From: an uncultured Rhodospirillales bacterium
GTDB lineage: Bacteria > Pseudomonadota > Alphaproteobacteria > Azospirillales > Azospirillaceae
Assembly (NCBI GenBank): GCA_903927615.1
Contig: CAIYNU010000095.1
Coordinates: 1 to 64,000 of the forward strand
Direction: 5' to 3'
DNA: 64,000 bases
The notes beneath the pieces are model-generated. The model did no database searches. It was not told where the DNA came from and saw only the letters and a program-made list of their open reading frames with translations. A program made the translations under genes and the position numbers. Of this stretch, positions 44,040 through 54,126 are shown piece by piece. How positions within the stretch are numbered: position 1 is the stretch's first letter; each line of letters starts with the position of its first letter.

Positions 44040-44062
44040 TTGGCGGGCGCGACGCCCGCCAA
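44040..44062 (-). terminator. Strong REP-like hairpin after dnaJ
   Basis: TTGGCGGGCG and CGCCCGCCAA form a perfect 10-bp stem with a 3-base loop, starting five bases after the dnaJ stop. Its GCGGGCG-NNA-CGCCCGC core is the same as the element at 42662-42678, so a dispersed palindrome may have been used as a terminator. Confidence 0.6.
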
Positions 44063-44067
44063 CGGCC

Positions 44068-45213
44068 TCAATCCTTCAGATCTTCCCACAACTCCTTGAC
44101 CTTGGCGAAGAAGCCTTCGGATTCCGGATGGGTCCCTTCCTTATTGCCGGCCTTGTCGAACTCGCGCAACAACTCCTGTTGACGCTTGGTCAGGTTGACG
44201 GGTGTTTCGACCATGGCCTGGATGAACATGTCGCCCCGGGCCGGACTGCGCAAAACCGACATGCCCCGCGACTTCAGGCGAAACTGGTGGCCGGTCTGGG
44301 TTCCGGGCGGAACCGTCACCTTGGCCCGACCGCCATCAATGGTCGGAACTTCGATGGTGCCGCCTAGCGCGGCGGTGGTCATGGGAATCGGAACCCGACA
44401 ATGGATGTTGGCGGCCTCGCGCTGGAAGAAGCGGTGAGGCGCGATGGCCAGAAAGATATAAAGATCGCCGGCCGGCGCCCCGCGCAAACCGGCCTCGCCC
44501 TCCTGGGTCAGACGGATGCGGGTGCCGTCTTCGACACCGGCGGGGATGGTGACCTGAAGCGTCTTTTCCCGACGCACCCGGCCGGCGCCCCCGCACGCCT
44601 TGCACGGGTCCTTGATCACCCGACCGGCGCCATGACAGCTCGGACAGGTCCGCTCGATGGTAAAGAAACCTTGTTGGGCGCGGATCTTGCCGGCTCCGCT
44701 ACAGGTCGGACAGGACACCGGCGCCTGCCCGCCTTCGGCGCCGCTGCCTTTGCAGCCCTCGCAGGCCATCGAGGTCGGCACGCGCACCGTGGTCTGACAC
44801 CCCTTGAAGGCGTCCTCCAAAGACACCTCCAGATTATAACGCAGATCGCCACCGCGACTGCCGCCGCCCCGGCGTCCGCCGCCCACGAATTCGCCGAACA
44901 TCTCGTCAAAGATGTCGGCAAACCCACCGGCGCCAAAATTGAAGTCGAACCCGCCGGCACCGGCCCGACCGCCGCCACCGCCGCCGCTTTCGAACGCGGC
45001 ATGGCCAAAACGGTCATAGGCCGCCCGCTTCTGGTCGTCCCTCAGGACGTCATAAGCTTCGTTAATCTCCTTGAACTTGTGCTCGGCATCCTTGTTCCCT
45101 GGATTGCGGTCCGGATGGAATTGCATGGCCAGCCGGCGATAAGCCTTTTTCAGCTCATCCGCACTGGCCGTCTTCGTGCAACCGAGCAGTTCGTAATAGT
45201 CCTGTTTGGCCAT
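44068..45213 (-). CDS. dnaJ: Co-chaperone DnaJ
   Basis: A 381-residue Hsp40. The J domain has HPD in [12 protein letters not shown], then a Gly/Phe-rich stretch ([23 protein letters not shown]), four zinc-binding repeats ([32 protein letters not shown]) and the C-terminal client-binding domains. It stimulates DnaK's ATPase and delivers unfolded clients. The start [11 protein letters not shown] is the family start. It lies 110 bases downstream of dnaK, separated by two hairpins that may tune the DnaK:DnaJ ratio. Confidence 0.98.
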   Translation of the reverse strand: MAKQDYYELLGCTKTASADELKKAYRRLAMQFHPDRNPGNKDAEHKFKEINEAYDVLRDDQKRAAYDRFGHAAFESGGGGGGRAGAGGFDFNFGAGGFADIFDEMFGEFVGGGRRGGGSRGGDLRYNLEVSLEDAFKGCQTTVRVPTSMACEGCKGSGAEGGQAPVSCPTCSGAGKIRAQQGFFTIERTCPSCHGAGRVIKDPCKACGGAGRVRREKTLQVTIPAGVEDGTRIRLTQEGEAGLRGAPAGDLYIFLAIAPHRFFQREAANIHCRVPIPMTTAALGGTIEVPTIDGGRAKVTVPPGTQTGHQFRLKSRGMSVLRSPARGDMFIQAMVETPVNLTKRQQELLREFDKAGNKEGTHPESEGFFAKVKELWEDLKD

Positions 45214-45264
45214 GGGCCGACGCACGCCTCACCTGTGAACGGTTCCCGATAACGGGTCCAAGGA

Positions 45265-45308
45265 GGGGGTGCCACCCCCAGGGCGTCCGGGGCGCCAAGC
45301 CCCCCGGA
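45265..45308 (-). promoter_or_regulatory. Two hairpins between dnaK and dnaJ
   Basis: GGGGGT-GCC-ACCCCC (45265-45279) and TCCGGGG-N9-CCCCGGA (45286-45308) lie between the dnaK stop and the dnaJ start. No T-tract follows. They could cause partial termination or act as RNA-processing or stability elements, giving less DnaJ than DnaK. Confidence 0.45.
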
Positions 45309-45323
45309 CTATCGGGCAACCGA

Positions 45324-47252
45324 TTACCCGTGCTTGCCCTTGTGCCCCGGATCAACCTCCGAGAACTCGGCATCGACCACGCCCGGACCCGCGGCCCCCG
45401 GACCACCTTCGGCCGGCCCGCCGCCGGCGCCGTCGGCACTCCCGCCGGCCCCGGCCTTATACATGGCCTCGCCCAGCTTCATGGACACCTGGGCCAACGC
45501 TTCGGACTTGGACTTGATGACAGCCACATCATTGCCGTCCATCACGCTCCGCAGGTCCGCCACGGCCCGCTCGGCCGCCGCCTTGTCGGCTGCCGGCACC
45601 TTGTCGCCCGCTTCGCGAATCGTCCGTTCGGTGGTGTGAACCAAAGAGTCGGCCTGGTTCCGGGCATCCACCAGTTCACGGCGCTTGCGATCCTCGGAAG
45701 CATGGGTTTCGGCATCCTTAACCATCCTTTGGATGTCGGCATCGGTCAGTCCCCCCGAAGCCTGGATGCGAATCTGCTGTTCCTTGCTGGTCGCCTTGTC
45801 CTTGGCGGTGACGTTGACGATACCGTTGGCGTCGATGTCGAACGTCACCTCCACCTGCGGCACGCCGCGCGGCGCCGCCGGAATCCCGACCAGATCGAAC
45901 TGGCCAAGCATCTTGTTGTCGGCCGCCATTTCCCGCTCGCCCTGGAACACCCGAATGGTGACGGCGTTCTGGTTGTCCTCGGCAGTGGAGAAAACCTGGC
46001 TTTTCTTGGTGGGAATGGTGGTGTTGCGATCGATCAGGCGCGTGAAGACCCCGCCCAGGGTTTCGATGCCCAGGGACAGCGGCGTCACGTCCAGCAGCAG
46101 AACGTCCTTCACGTCGCCCTTCAGCACGCCGCCCTGAATGGCTGCGCCCACCGCCACCACTTCGTCGGGATTGACGCCCCGGTGAGGTTCACGCCCGAAG
46201 AACTGTTTCACGGTCTCGATGATCTTGGGCATCCGGGTCATGCCGCCGACCAGGATCACCTCGTCGATCTCCGACGCCTTCAGGCCGGCGTCGCGGAGTG
46301 CGGCGCGGCACGGCTCGACGGTGCGGCGGACCAACTCGTCCACCAGGGCTTCCAGCTTGGCCCGGGTCAGCTTGATGTTGAGATGCTTGGGACCGGTCTG
46401 GTCCGCGGTGATGAACGGCAGATTGACCTCGGTCTGGGTGGCCGAGCTGAGTTCGATCTTGGCCTTTTCCGCGGCTTCCTTGAGACGCTGCAAGGCCAAC
46501 CGGTCCTTGCGCAGGTCAATGCCCTGCTCCTTGTGGAATTCATCGGCCAGATAGTCGATGATCTTGGCGTCGAAGTCTTCGCCGCCCAGGAAGGTGTCGC
46601 CGTTGGTCGACTTGACTTCGAACACGCCGTCGCCGATTTCCAGCACCGAAACATCGAAGGTGCCGCCGCCCAGGTCATACACCGCGATGGTGCCGGAGCC
46701 CTTCCGTTCCATGCCATAGGCCAGCGCCGCGGCCGTCGGCTCGTTGATGATGCGCAGCACTTCCAGGCCGGCAATCCGGCCGGCATCCTTGGTCGCCTGG
46801 CGCTGGCTGTCGTTGAAGTAAGCCGGCACCGTGATGACCGCCTGGGTCACCTTTTCCCCGAGATAATTCTCGGCGGTTTCCTTCATCTTCTGAAGGATAA
46901 AGGCGCTGACCTGACTCGGGCTGTAGCGTTTGCCGTGGGCCTCGACCCAGGCATCGCCGTTGTCGCCCGCGATGATCTTGTACGGAACCAGCCCCTTGTC
47001 CTTCTGGCTCATCGGATCATCGTAGCGCCGGCCGATCAGGCGCTTGATCGCGAACAGCGTGTTCTCGGGGTTGGTCACGGCCTGACGCTTGGCCGGCTGG
47101 CCCACCAGCCGCTCGCCGCCCTGGGTAAAGGCGACCATGGATGGCGTGGTGCGCGCCCCTTCGGCGTTTTCAATGACCTTGGCCTGGGAGCCTTCCATGA
47201 CCGCGACACAGCTATTGGTGGTACCAAGGTCAATGCCAATGACTTTACTCAT
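45324..47252 (-). CDS. dnaK: Chaperone DnaK (Hsp70)
   Basis: A 642-residue Hsp70. The nucleotide-binding domain has [30 protein letters not shown] and [11 protein letters not shown]; the substrate domain follows at about residue 390, and a Gly-rich tail precedes [10 protein letters not shown]. It folds and protects proteins with DnaJ and GrpE; grpE is not in the window. GAGGTAGGAC precedes the ATG. An upstream RpoH-type promoter supports heat-shock control. Confidence 0.99.
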   Translation of the reverse strand: MSKVIGIDLGTTNSCVAVMEGSQAKVIENAEGARTTPSMVAFTQGGERLVGQPAKRQAVTNPENTLFAIKRLIGRRYDDPMSQKDKGLVPYKIIAGDNGDAWVEAHGKRYSPSQVSAFILQKMKETAENYLGEKVTQAVITVPAYFNDSQRQATKDAGRIAGLEVLRIINEPTAAALAYGMERKGSGTIAVYDLGGGTFDVSVLEIGDGVFEVKSTNGDTFLGGEDFDAKIIDYLADEFHKEQGIDLRKDRLALQRLKEAAEKAKIELSSATQTEVNLPFITADQTGPKHLNIKLTRAKLEALVDELVRRTVEPCRAALRDAGLKASEIDEVILVGGMTRMPKIIETVKQFFGREPHRGVNPDEVVAVGAAIQGGVLKGDVKDVLLLDVTPLSLGIETLGGVFTRLIDRNTTIPTKKSQVFSTAEDNQNAVTIRVFQGEREMAADNKMLGQFDLVGIPAAPRGVPQVEVTFDIDANGIVNVTAKDKATSKEQQIRIQASGGLTDADIQRMVKDAETHASEDRKRRELVDARNQADSLVHTTERTIREAGDKVPAADKAAAERAVADLRSVMDGNDVAVIKSKSEALAQVSMKLGEAMYKAGAGGSADGAGGGPAEGGPGAAGPGVVDAEFSEVDPGHKGKHG

Positions 47253-47363
47253 GTCCTACCTCTTCATGTTCGGCGAACCCTCGGCGGCCCGGTGGCCGGC
47301 ACCGCCACGGATCCCCTTGTCGATCCCTGGGAGCGGCGAGAGATTCTGAATCCTGTTCGAGGG

Positions 47364-47395
47364 CACATATAAGCAGGTAATCTACCGGCTGCAAC
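47364..47395 (-). promoter_or_regulatory. RpoH-type heat-shock promoter of dnaK
   Basis: On the minus strand the sequence reads GTTG-N18-CTTATATGTG. The proposed alphaproteobacterial heat-shock consensus is CTTG-N17/18-CYTATNTNNG: the -10 part matches at all fixed positions and the -35 part at three of four. Transcription would start near 47357, about 105 bases before the dnaK ATG. Confidence 0.65.
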
Positions 47396-47477
47396 TGCCG
47401 CCGTGACGACAAATTGGCCTAAAGCTGAGAAACCGACTCGACCGGCGGCATGGCAGTCCGGTGAGCCCGAACCGAGC

Positions 47478-48374
47478 ATGATCGTTTCCGCCAGCTATCG
47501 CACCGATATTCCAGCCTTTTATGGGCGCTGGTTCGTCAACCGGCTGACCGCCGGCTGGTGCCGCACGACCAACCCCTACGGAGGACCGCCGGGGCGGGTC
47601 GACCTTACCGCCAACGCGGTCGATGGTTTCGTGTTTTGGACCCGGAATCTTGAGCCGTTCGCCGCCGGCCTCGACGCGGTTTCGGCGCTCCGCCTGCCCT
47701 TCGTGGTCCAATACACCCTTACCGGCTATCCCCACGTGCTGGAACGATCGGTGATCGACCCTGCCCGCGCCATCGACCAGATGCGCCGCGTCCGCAACCG
47801 TTGGGGACCCCACGCCGTGGTCTGGCGCTACGACCCGCTGGTCTTCACCAGCCTGACCCCGCCGGCCTGGCACCTGGCCACCTTCGCCGGTCTGGCCCGG
47901 GCCTTGACCGGCACCACCGACGAGGTGGTGACCAGCGTTCTCCAGCCCTACCGCAAAACCACCCGCAACCTTGATGCCGCGTCCCGGGCCCATGCCTTCA
48001 CCTGGCGCACCCCGCCGCCCGACGAGGCGCGCGCCTTGCTCTCGGACCTGGCGGAGATCGCCGCCGACCACGGCATGGCCCTGACGCTGTGTAGCCAACC
48101 GCCCCTCGCCGGCACCCCCGGCACCCGTCCGGCCGCCTGTATCGAAGCCCGCCGCCTGTCGACTCTGGCCGGCCACCCGATTCCGGCCCGCCGGAAGGGG
48201 AACCGGGTGGGATGCGACTGTGCGGAGTCCCGGGACATCGGCGCCTATGACACCTGCCCCCATGGTTGCGCCTACTGCTACGCCGTCTCCGGTCGTTCCG
48301 CCGCCCGGCACCGCCTGGCCGCCCACGACCCCGATGGCGACTTTCTGGTCCCACCCACGGCGCCCGCCCCCTGA
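47478..48374 (+). CDS. DUF1848 family protein
   Basis: A 298-residue protein of unknown function. It matches DUF1848 from the start (MIVSASYRTDIPAFYGRWF, GFVFWTRNL, YTLTGYP) to the conserved C-terminal Cys cluster (CDCAESRDIGAYDTCPHGCAYCYA). The cluster, especially CxxxCxYCYA, looks like a metal or Fe-S site similar to those in radical-SAM-like proteins. The start was set at MIVSASYR, where family similarity begins. It is divergent from dnaK. Confidence 0.85.
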   Translation: MIVSASYRTDIPAFYGRWFVNRLTAGWCRTTNPYGGPPGRVDLTANAVDGFVFWTRNLEPFAAGLDAVSALRLPFVVQYTLTGYPHVLERSVIDPARAIDQMRRVRNRWGPHAVVWRYDPLVFTSLTPPAWHLATFAGLARALTGTTDEVVTSVLQPYRKTTRNLDAASRAHAFTWRTPPPDEARALLSDLAEIAADHGMALTLCSQPPLAGTPGTRPAACIEARRLSTLAGHPIPARRKGNRVGCDCAESRDIGAYDTCPHGCAYCYAVSGRSAARHRLAAHDPDGDFLVPPTAPAP

Positions 48375-48604
48375 TATCAGGTCAGTGAGTACATCATCAA
48401 CGATCCAACAGCGTACCCGGCATCCTGCCAGGCCCCCACCCTGCACCATTCAGGACGGTGACGGACTGCCGCACGCTTTCCCCTTGCTCCCCTGCCGGAA
48501 CTCGGCGAGCTTAGGTTCCGGTGGAGGTTTCGGCCAATCCGCCCACGCGGTGTAACGCTGTTGTGCCCGCCCCGGCCCTTTCTCTTTTTCGAGGACGATG
48601 ACCC

Positions 48605-48823
48605 GTGTCCGATACCGACAAGACTGTTGCGGCGCTGCTGGCCGCGGCCTTGATCGACAAGCACATCGTCGATGACGGCGCAACCCTGCCCGAAAAAGCC
48701 GAACGTGCGGTGGACGTCTACCTGGCCTGCTTCAGGGCCATCCGAGCCGTCGAGGCCCAGTCGGACCAGATCGAGTCCGGGCGCAATCGCGAAGACTTCG
48801 CCCCGCCAGGCCGCACCTCCTGA
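48605..48823 (+). CDS. Small hypothetical protein
   Basis: A 72-residue, mostly helical, acidic protein with a GTG start and a CGAGGA site upstream. The pattern ALIDKHIVDD...ERAVDVYLACFRAIRAVE looks like a helical hairpin. No family is recognised. It is followed after 17 bases by a small membrane protein on the same strand. The 230-base gap upstream holds nothing obvious. Confidence 0.5.
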   Translation: MSDTDKTVAALLAAALIDKHIVDDGATLPEKAERAVDVYLACFRAIRAVEAQSDQIESGRNREDFAPPGRTS

Positions 48824-48840
48824 CGAGGGCAGCGCCGAGC

Positions 48841-49041
48841 ATGCGCACCCTGTTCTTGATCGGCTTCGGGGGGCTGTGCCTGGTCCTGGCGCTCGGCCAT
48901 CACGGTTTGGCCGCGTTGGGGGTCGGTGGCCTGCTCCTGGCCCTGATCATCCTGGCGCCGTTCATCGACAACATGATCTCCCCGGACACCATCGCGCCCC
49001 GCCCTCGCCCACCCGCCCGCCGCCCCCCGCACCGCCGATAA
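48841..49041 (+). CDS. Small membrane protein
   Basis: A 66-residue protein with one or two hydrophobic helices (TLFLIGFGGLCLVLAL and LGVGGLLLALIILAPFI) and a basic, Pro-Arg-rich tail that would stay in the cytoplasm. No family is recognised. It may be co-transcribed with the preceding small gene. Confidence 0.45.
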   Translation: MRTLFLIGFGGLCLVLALGHHGLAALGVGGLLLALIILAPFIDNMISPDTIAPRPRPPARRPPHRR

Positions 49042-49077
49042 AGCGGCCGGCCACACTGCGGACGCCCCACGAAGGCA

Positions 49078-49542
49078 TCAATGGCCCGGAGTCGGCAAGA
49101 TCTTGGCGAGCGGCTCTGCGGGGATGGCATCGACGATCTTGCCGAACAGTTTCTCGCTGTTGCGGGCCAACCAAGCCACGCCGGGCGTCGCCGCACTGCC
49201 GGTCAGACATCCCGCCATGCTGGCCGCAGCCAACACCGGAACCGCCACCGTGGTGGTGGTCGCCGCGCCCGGTCCACCGGTGACCACAATCGCCGCGCCG
49301 CTGAACACAATAACCGCCGCCGCAATCGCACCGGCCCCGACCAGACATCCCAGGCTTTGCAGCTCCTGACTGTTAATGGACAGGTTGGTACTTTTTGGCA
49401 AACCAAAGACGGTCCCAAGCCACCCGGAATCCAAGTCACTCCGGTCGTCGGCCGCCCATGCCGGACCTGCAAGCATCAGACCGGCCAGAACCACGACGGC
49501 GGCCAAACCAATACGACTGCTGTTGGGGTGTAAAACGCCCAT
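49078..49542 (-). CDS. Exported hypothetical protein with hydrophobic segments
   Basis: A 154-residue protein with a signal peptide ending AWAAD and a GGAGG ribosome site, both clear. The mature part has two hydrophobic, Ala/Gly/Val-rich segments (CLVGAGAIAAAVIVFSGAAIVV and VAVPVLAAASMAGCL) with a Cys in each, so it may insert in the membrane. No family is recognised. Confidence 0.6.
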   Translation of the reverse strand: MGVLHPNSSRIGLAAVVVLAGLMLAGPAWAADDRSDLDSGWLGTVFGLPKSTNLSINSQELQSLGCLVGAGAIAAAVIVFSGAAIVVTGGPGAATTTTVAVPVLAAASMAGCLTGSAATPGVAWLARNSEKLFGKIVDAIPAEPLAKILPTPGH

Positions 49543-49690
49543 CGCCTCCACTCCTCGGTACCCCCCGGACACGCCCGGTCGGATCAACACCTACCCCGGA
49601 GTCCGGCCGCCTGGCAACCACAGCCAGCGGCAACCTGGGCTGCACCAACGGTCGAACCGGGTTCCGCCTGCCCTTGCCGCGGTTCATCCG

Positions 49691-51820
49691 TCAGCCAACC
49701 GCCACCCGCCGCGTGGTCCCCAGATAGGGAACATAGGCGCGATCGGATTTCTGAATGTGGTTGATGAGCCAGTCCTTGACAAAATTCAAAGTCTCCATAG
49801 CCTGGGTATTGGAAGACGAGGTCGAGAATCGCTCCCGAGCCTGTTGCACCTTGGCAACGAACGCCTCGTGCAACTTCCGATGAGCCAACAGGTCCGGATA
49901 ACTCCCGGCGGCCATGAGCTGTTCTTCGCGAGCAAAATGAACAGAAGTGTAGTCAATCAAATTATCGAGCACCGTCGAAATCACTGCCTTACTCTTGCCA
50001 ACCTGCATCGCTTCGGATAGATCATTGAATAGTGTGAACAGCCGCCGATGATCGTGATCCAATACCTCGTGATCGACACTGAATCGATCGGTCCATTTCA
50101 ACGACGGCAGTTCCGCCCTGCCGTCTTCATCGCCGTCAACCAGAATCCGGACTCGCCCAAGGAAGCTCTGCACCAAGGTTTGCAACAACTCCGCTTCGCT
50201 ATAGACCAGATCCGCAGCACTCGAGACCTTTTCAACAATGCGGGCCGCCTCGTCAGCGACTCGAGACACGCCGGTGATGCGACCGGACACCTCCAGCGTG
50301 CCGTTCGCCGCACTGGCGGCGTTGAGCGCGATGTCTGAGGTGGCGGCCCCCTGTTGCGACATCGCCGAAGCGATCACGCCGGCGATGTCGTGAATATGGC
50401 GAATGGTCTGTGAAATGTCGGCGATGGCCGCAACCGCCGCCGCGGTCTCCTGCTGAACCTGGCTGATCCGCAGGGCGATGTCTTCGGTGGCACTGCTGGT
50501 CTGGTTCGCCAAATTCTTGACCTCCCCTGCGACCACCGCAAAGCCCTTGCCCGCCTCTCCGGCCCGCGCCGCCTCAATGGTCGCGTTCAGCGCCAGCAGG
50601 TTGGTCTGACTGGCGATCCCGGAAATCAGCTTGAGCACCTCGCCGATGCCGCTCACCGTACGGTCGAGGCGAAGGATTCGCTCCGTGGTCTCGCCCGCCT
50701 GCCCGACCGCAGTGGTGGCAACCATGGTTGCGCTTGCGACCTGCCGGCTGATCTCTGTGACCGTAGCCGCCAATTGTTCGGCAGCCACCGCCACCGACTG
50801 GACGTTAAAACTCGTTTGTTCGGCCGCAGCCGCAACCGACAAACTTTCGCGACACGTCTGACCGACCCCCAGATTCAGACCGTCGGTCGCTTCGGCGACC
50901 CCCTTCACCGCGTCCGTCACGGTCGCGAACAGCCGAGACACCGAAACCGAGAATTCCTCGGTCAATCCTTCGAGTTGTTTCTGGCGCCGGGACCGTTCGG
51001 CGACATCCTGGACCTGATGCTGGGCAAGCCGCGTCCCCTCTTCGGCAGTGGTCTTGAACACCGCCACCGCCGACGCCATCCGACCCAATTCATCCGAGCG
51101 ATCGGCACCCGGGATTTCCACCGCCAGATCACCACTGGCCAACCGATGCATGGCCGTAGTGATAGAAGCAATCGCTCGGATCATGCCCCGGGCAACCAAC
51201 AGGCTGATCAGCGTCACGACCAGGATCACAACAGCGATAATAACGCCAACGGTCTCCACATCGCGGAGGAAAATGATGTCTATGTCATCGACGTAGATGC
51301 CACTGCCGATCACCCAACCCCAAGGGGCGAATCCTTTGACATACGAAATCTTTCGGATAGGGTCGTTATCGCCGGGGCGGGGCCAGACATACGACACAAA
51401 CCCACCGCCCTGCCGCTGAACGGTTTTGACAAACTCGGAAAACAGTTTCAGTCCGGTCAGATCTTTAACGTCCGCCACATTTTTGCCAATCATGGCGGCG
51501 CTGGGGTGCATCAGCAGCACCGGTGTCATGTCATTGACCCAAAAGTAGCCGTTATCGCCATAGCGCAGGCCGTCAATCGCCGAAAGTGCGGTGCGCTGGG
51601 CCTCGGCAACAGTCATTGTACCAGCCCGTGCCTGTGCCTCGTAATGGGCGACCAGACCATAGGCCGAAGCGACCAATTGCTCGATCTTGTCGCGCCGGTC
51701 GTCAACCAAATTGGAATAAAGCGTCGATAAACCAACGGCCGCAATGGCCAGCATGCCCACAACCGCGGCAGCAACAATCAGCAACGCGCGTGCGCGGACA
51801 GTCAGCACTGGCAAGCTCAT
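49691..51820 (-). CDS. Methyl-accepting chemotaxis protein with C-terminal hemerythrin domain
   Basis: A 709-residue chemoreceptor. A helix at about 11-34, a periplasmic single Cache_2 domain (about 35-185: [20 protein letters not shown]), a second helix (about 188-210), HAMP, and an MCP signalling region with tip [30 protein letters not shown] (about 400-435) are visible. A full bacteriohemerythrin domain is fused at about 575-700, with [24 protein letters not shown] and HIQKSDRAY ligands. It can thus sense an outside ligand and intracellular O2, like DcrH of Desulfovibrio. The start [11 protein letters not shown] was set just before the first helix. Confidence 0.95.
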   Translation of the reverse strand: MSLPVLTVRARALLIVAAAVVGMLAIAAVGLSTLYSNLVDDRRDKIEQLVASAYGLVAHYEAQARAGTMTVAEAQRTALSAIDGLRYGDNGYFWVNDMTPVLLMHPSAAMIGKNVADVKDLTGLKLFSEFVKTVQRQGGGFVSYVWPRPGDNDPIRKISYVKGFAPWGWVIGSGIYVDDIDIIFLRDVETVGVIIAVVILVVTLISLLVARGMIRAIASITTAMHRLASGDLAVEIPGADRSDELGRMASAVAVFKTTAEEGTRLAQHQVQDVAERSRRQKQLEGLTEEFSVSVSRLFATVTDAVKGVAEATDGLNLGVGQTCRESLSVAAAAEQTSFNVQSVAVAAEQLAATVTEISRQVASATMVATTAVGQAGETTERILRLDRTVSGIGEVLKLISGIASQTNLLALNATIEAARAGEAGKGFAVVAGEVKNLANQTSSATEDIALRISQVQQETAAAVAAIADISQTIRHIHDIAGVIASAMSQQGAATSDIALNAASAANGTLEVSGRITGVSRVADEAARIVEKVSSAADLVYSEAELLQTLVQSFLGRVRILVDGDEDGRAELPSLKWTDRFSVDHEVLDHDHRRLFTLFNDLSEAMQVGKSKAVISTVLDNLIDYTSVHFAREEQLMAAGSYPDLLAHRKLHEAFVAKVQQARERFSTSSSNTQAMETLNFVKDWLINHIQKSDRAYVPYLGTTRRVAVG

Positions 51821-51935
51821 GGTTCGGAATCTTTGATGGGTCAATCGTTCGGTGTGTAAGGTCGCATCAACTGGCCATCCTGGCAAGTGTGCCGGTGCAG
51901 AAATCGTACGGGGCAACCAAAACCACCCCATAACA

Positions 51936-51968
51936 GCCCTGACGGTACCGCGGCGGTACCGTCAGGGC
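51936..51968 (-). terminator. Perfect 15-bp hairpin after the Lon-like gene
   Basis: GCCCTGACGGTACCG and CGGTACCGTCAGGGC form a perfect stem with a 3-base loop, two bases after the Lon-like stop. A G/T-rich stretch follows on the minus strand. It is the most stable-looking hairpin in the window and would separate this gene from the chemoreceptor. Confidence 0.7.
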
Positions 51969-51969
51969 G

Positions 51970-53985
51970 TCATCGCCGGCGTTCACCGTCCCGGGCTGCA
52001 AGAATACGGTCATACTCGGCAAGACGGATCGCAACCCGGCCGTACACGCTGTCTACGGGATAATGACCCTGGATATCGGGTTGACCGGCATCCATGCCGG
52101 CAAACAGACTCACCGCGTCTTCGACTCGGCTCACCGTCCACAGATGGAAACGGCCGGCGGCGACGGCCTCGACAATGTCGTCGTGGAGAATGACATTGAC
52201 CAGATTCGCGGCGGGAATCACCACCCCTTGGGTTCCGGATAAGCCGCCCTGCTCGATGCACGCGCGAAAGAAGCCCTCGATCTTATGGTTGACGCCACTG
52301 ACCGCCTGAATCAAGCCATGCTGATTGACCGAACCGGTAACGGCCAGGTCCTGGCGCAGGGGCACCCCTGAAAGGTCAGAGAGCAGCGCCAACGCCTCGG
52401 CCAACGACGCCGAATCGCCGTCGATGCCGCCGTAATTCTGCTCAAAGGTTATGGAGCCGGAAAACGACACGGGCGCGCTGCGGGCAAAGCATCCGGCCAG
52501 ATAGCCTTGCAGACCCAACACGCCTTTATGTTGAATCGGTCCGCCCAGATTAACGTCCCGCTCGATGTTGATCACGCCGAGTTGCCCGATCCAGGTCCGA
52601 GCGGTCACCCGGCAGGGCGTGCCATACTGGTGATCAATTTTATTGAACACGATCAGGGCATTGACCTGCGCGATGGCGGAGCCGGCGGTCAATACCATCA
52701 CCGCGCCGTCCATGATTGCCCGATGCAATCGGTCCTCGGTCTGGCTAACCCGTCGCCGTTGTTCCGCCGCCGCCGCCAGCACGTCAGAGCGACGGACCAG
52801 ATGGCTATCGGCAACACGGCGGCCGACCAGTGCCGCCTCGCCGATCAAATCCTCCAGCAGTTCTAATCGCGACGACAACTTGTTCCGGTGTTCGGCCCAA
52901 CGCGCCGCAATGCCGAGCAACAACTGAATCGCGCTATGACCGCACTCGGTTCCATGGTTGACGGCAAAGCGCCGGATCAGCCCGACATACGCGGCGACAT
53001 TCTCGGGTGTGGCGCCCAAATCGTCACAAATATCCGCTTTGACCTTGAAATAAACCCGGGATTCCGGGTCGCCGAGAAACCAGCCATAATACCAGCGCGG
53101 CGCGCCCACGATGACCACCTTAGCGTCGAAGGGAATCGAATACGGTCGCGGAGCACCGGCAATGGGCACCGTCGCCGCCCGGTGCGGTTCCTCGATACGA
53201 AGCTTGTTGTCCCGCAAGGCGCCCTTCAGCGCCTCCCACACCAAGGTGTCCTGCGCCAAAGCTTCGGCGCGCAACACCAGAATCCCCCCATTGGCCCGAT
53301 GAAGCGCACCGGCGCGGATCATGGTGAAATCGGTCGTGAGGCCGCCCGCCGAACGCATATATTCGATACTGCCGAACAGATTGCGGTAGGTCGGCGACGG
53401 CTCTATTACCACCTTGGGGGACATTTCACCGTCATGATCCACCAACAGGTTGACCGCATAGCGCCGTTCCGGCGCGTCCAGGCCCTCGGCACCGGCCACG
53501 AACGTGCCCGCACGTTCCTCAACGTCCCGTCGAAGGTGGACAAACCAGGGAGCGAGGTCCGTCGCGTCGGCAAACTCGGCGATCACCGCGTCAACCTGGG
53601 TCAGCGCCGCCTTGGTGGTGGCCGTCGCCAATTTCGCGGCTAACGCTGCCATGCGCTGTCGCAGTTTACCGCCGACGCCCGGGGGCAGACGATACGGTTG
53701 TGGCCGATGGCTCTTGACAAAGTTATTCAGATAGACCCAGTCGGACTGTGGCGGTCTGTTACGGGCATAGCCATCAAGCAGCTCCAACGTCGCCTTCATC
53801 CGACCGCTTCGATCCTCGCCGACCACGAAGGCGTTGAAGCCGATTTCGGTCATTTCAAGGCCGAACCGAAGCGCCTCCCGCGCCCGTTTGTGGCTGGACA
53901 AGGCAAAGAATCCGCCTTCGTCCGCCTGATCGGCGGAATGAAGCGGGTAGCCGATCTGAGCGGCTTCGAGTTTTTGCAGGACCAT
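51970..53985 (-). CDS. Lon-family (S16) protease with degenerate P-loop
   Basis: A 671-residue protein of the AAA_32/LonC-like group. The C-terminal S16 protease domain has Ser in GGIDGDSASLAEALALLSDL and Lys in GVNHKIEGF, the catalytic dyad. The AAA-like N-terminal region reads FVVGEDRSGRMKAT where Walker A should be, lacking the Lys; ADP/ATP binding is therefore doubtful, as in Thermus LonC, which is ATP-independent. It would act in the cytoplasm on unfolded or specific proteins. The ATG start lies nine codons after an in-frame TTG. A stable hairpin follows. Confidence 0.85.
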   Translation of the reverse strand: MVLQKLEAAQIGYPLHSADQADEGGFFALSSHKRAREALRFGLEMTEIGFNAFVVGEDRSGRMKATLELLDGYARNRPPQSDWVYLNNFVKSHRPQPYRLPPGVGGKLRQRMAALAAKLATATTKAALTQVDAVIAEFADATDLAPWFVHLRRDVEERAGTFVAGAEGLDAPERRYAVNLLVDHDGEMSPKVVIEPSPTYRNLFGSIEYMRSAGGLTTDFTMIRAGALHRANGGILVLRAEALAQDTLVWEALKGALRDNKLRIEEPHRAATVPIAGAPRPYSIPFDAKVVIVGAPRWYYGWFLGDPESRVYFKVKADICDDLGATPENVAAYVGLIRRFAVNHGTECGHSAIQLLLGIAARWAEHRNKLSSRLELLEDLIGEAALVGRRVADSHLVRRSDVLAAAAEQRRRVSQTEDRLHRAIMDGAVMVLTAGSAIAQVNALIVFNKIDHQYGTPCRVTARTWIGQLGVINIERDVNLGGPIQHKGVLGLQGYLAGCFARSAPVSFSGSITFEQNYGGIDGDSASLAEALALLSDLSGVPLRQDLAVTGSVNQHGLIQAVSGVNHKIEGFFRACIEQGGLSGTQGVVIPAANLVNVILHDDIVEAVAAGRFHLWTVSRVEDAVSLFAGMDAGQPDIQGHYPVDSVYGRVAIRLAEYDRILAARDGERRR

Positions 53986-54126
53986 GCCCCAACATTCGGG
54001 ACTGGAGTCCAACCGTCAAGTGCGAGGATGCCGCAACCACCCATTCTCCCGCTTTTCTGTTGACCGCCGGGCAGCGTGGGCCATAGTGATCGGGTAATTT
54101 CCGTTAGCGAGGGTGAAGGGCACGGG

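Noticed and set aside
45330..47372. 680-codon open frame antisense to dnaK
   Set aside because: High GC keeps the opposite strand of a well-conserved gene open. The product has no family character and dnaK is certain.
54013..54126. Fluoride (crcB) riboswitch before crcB
   Set aside because: The leader lacks the conserved pseudoknot segments of the motif; only a strong ribosome site is visible.
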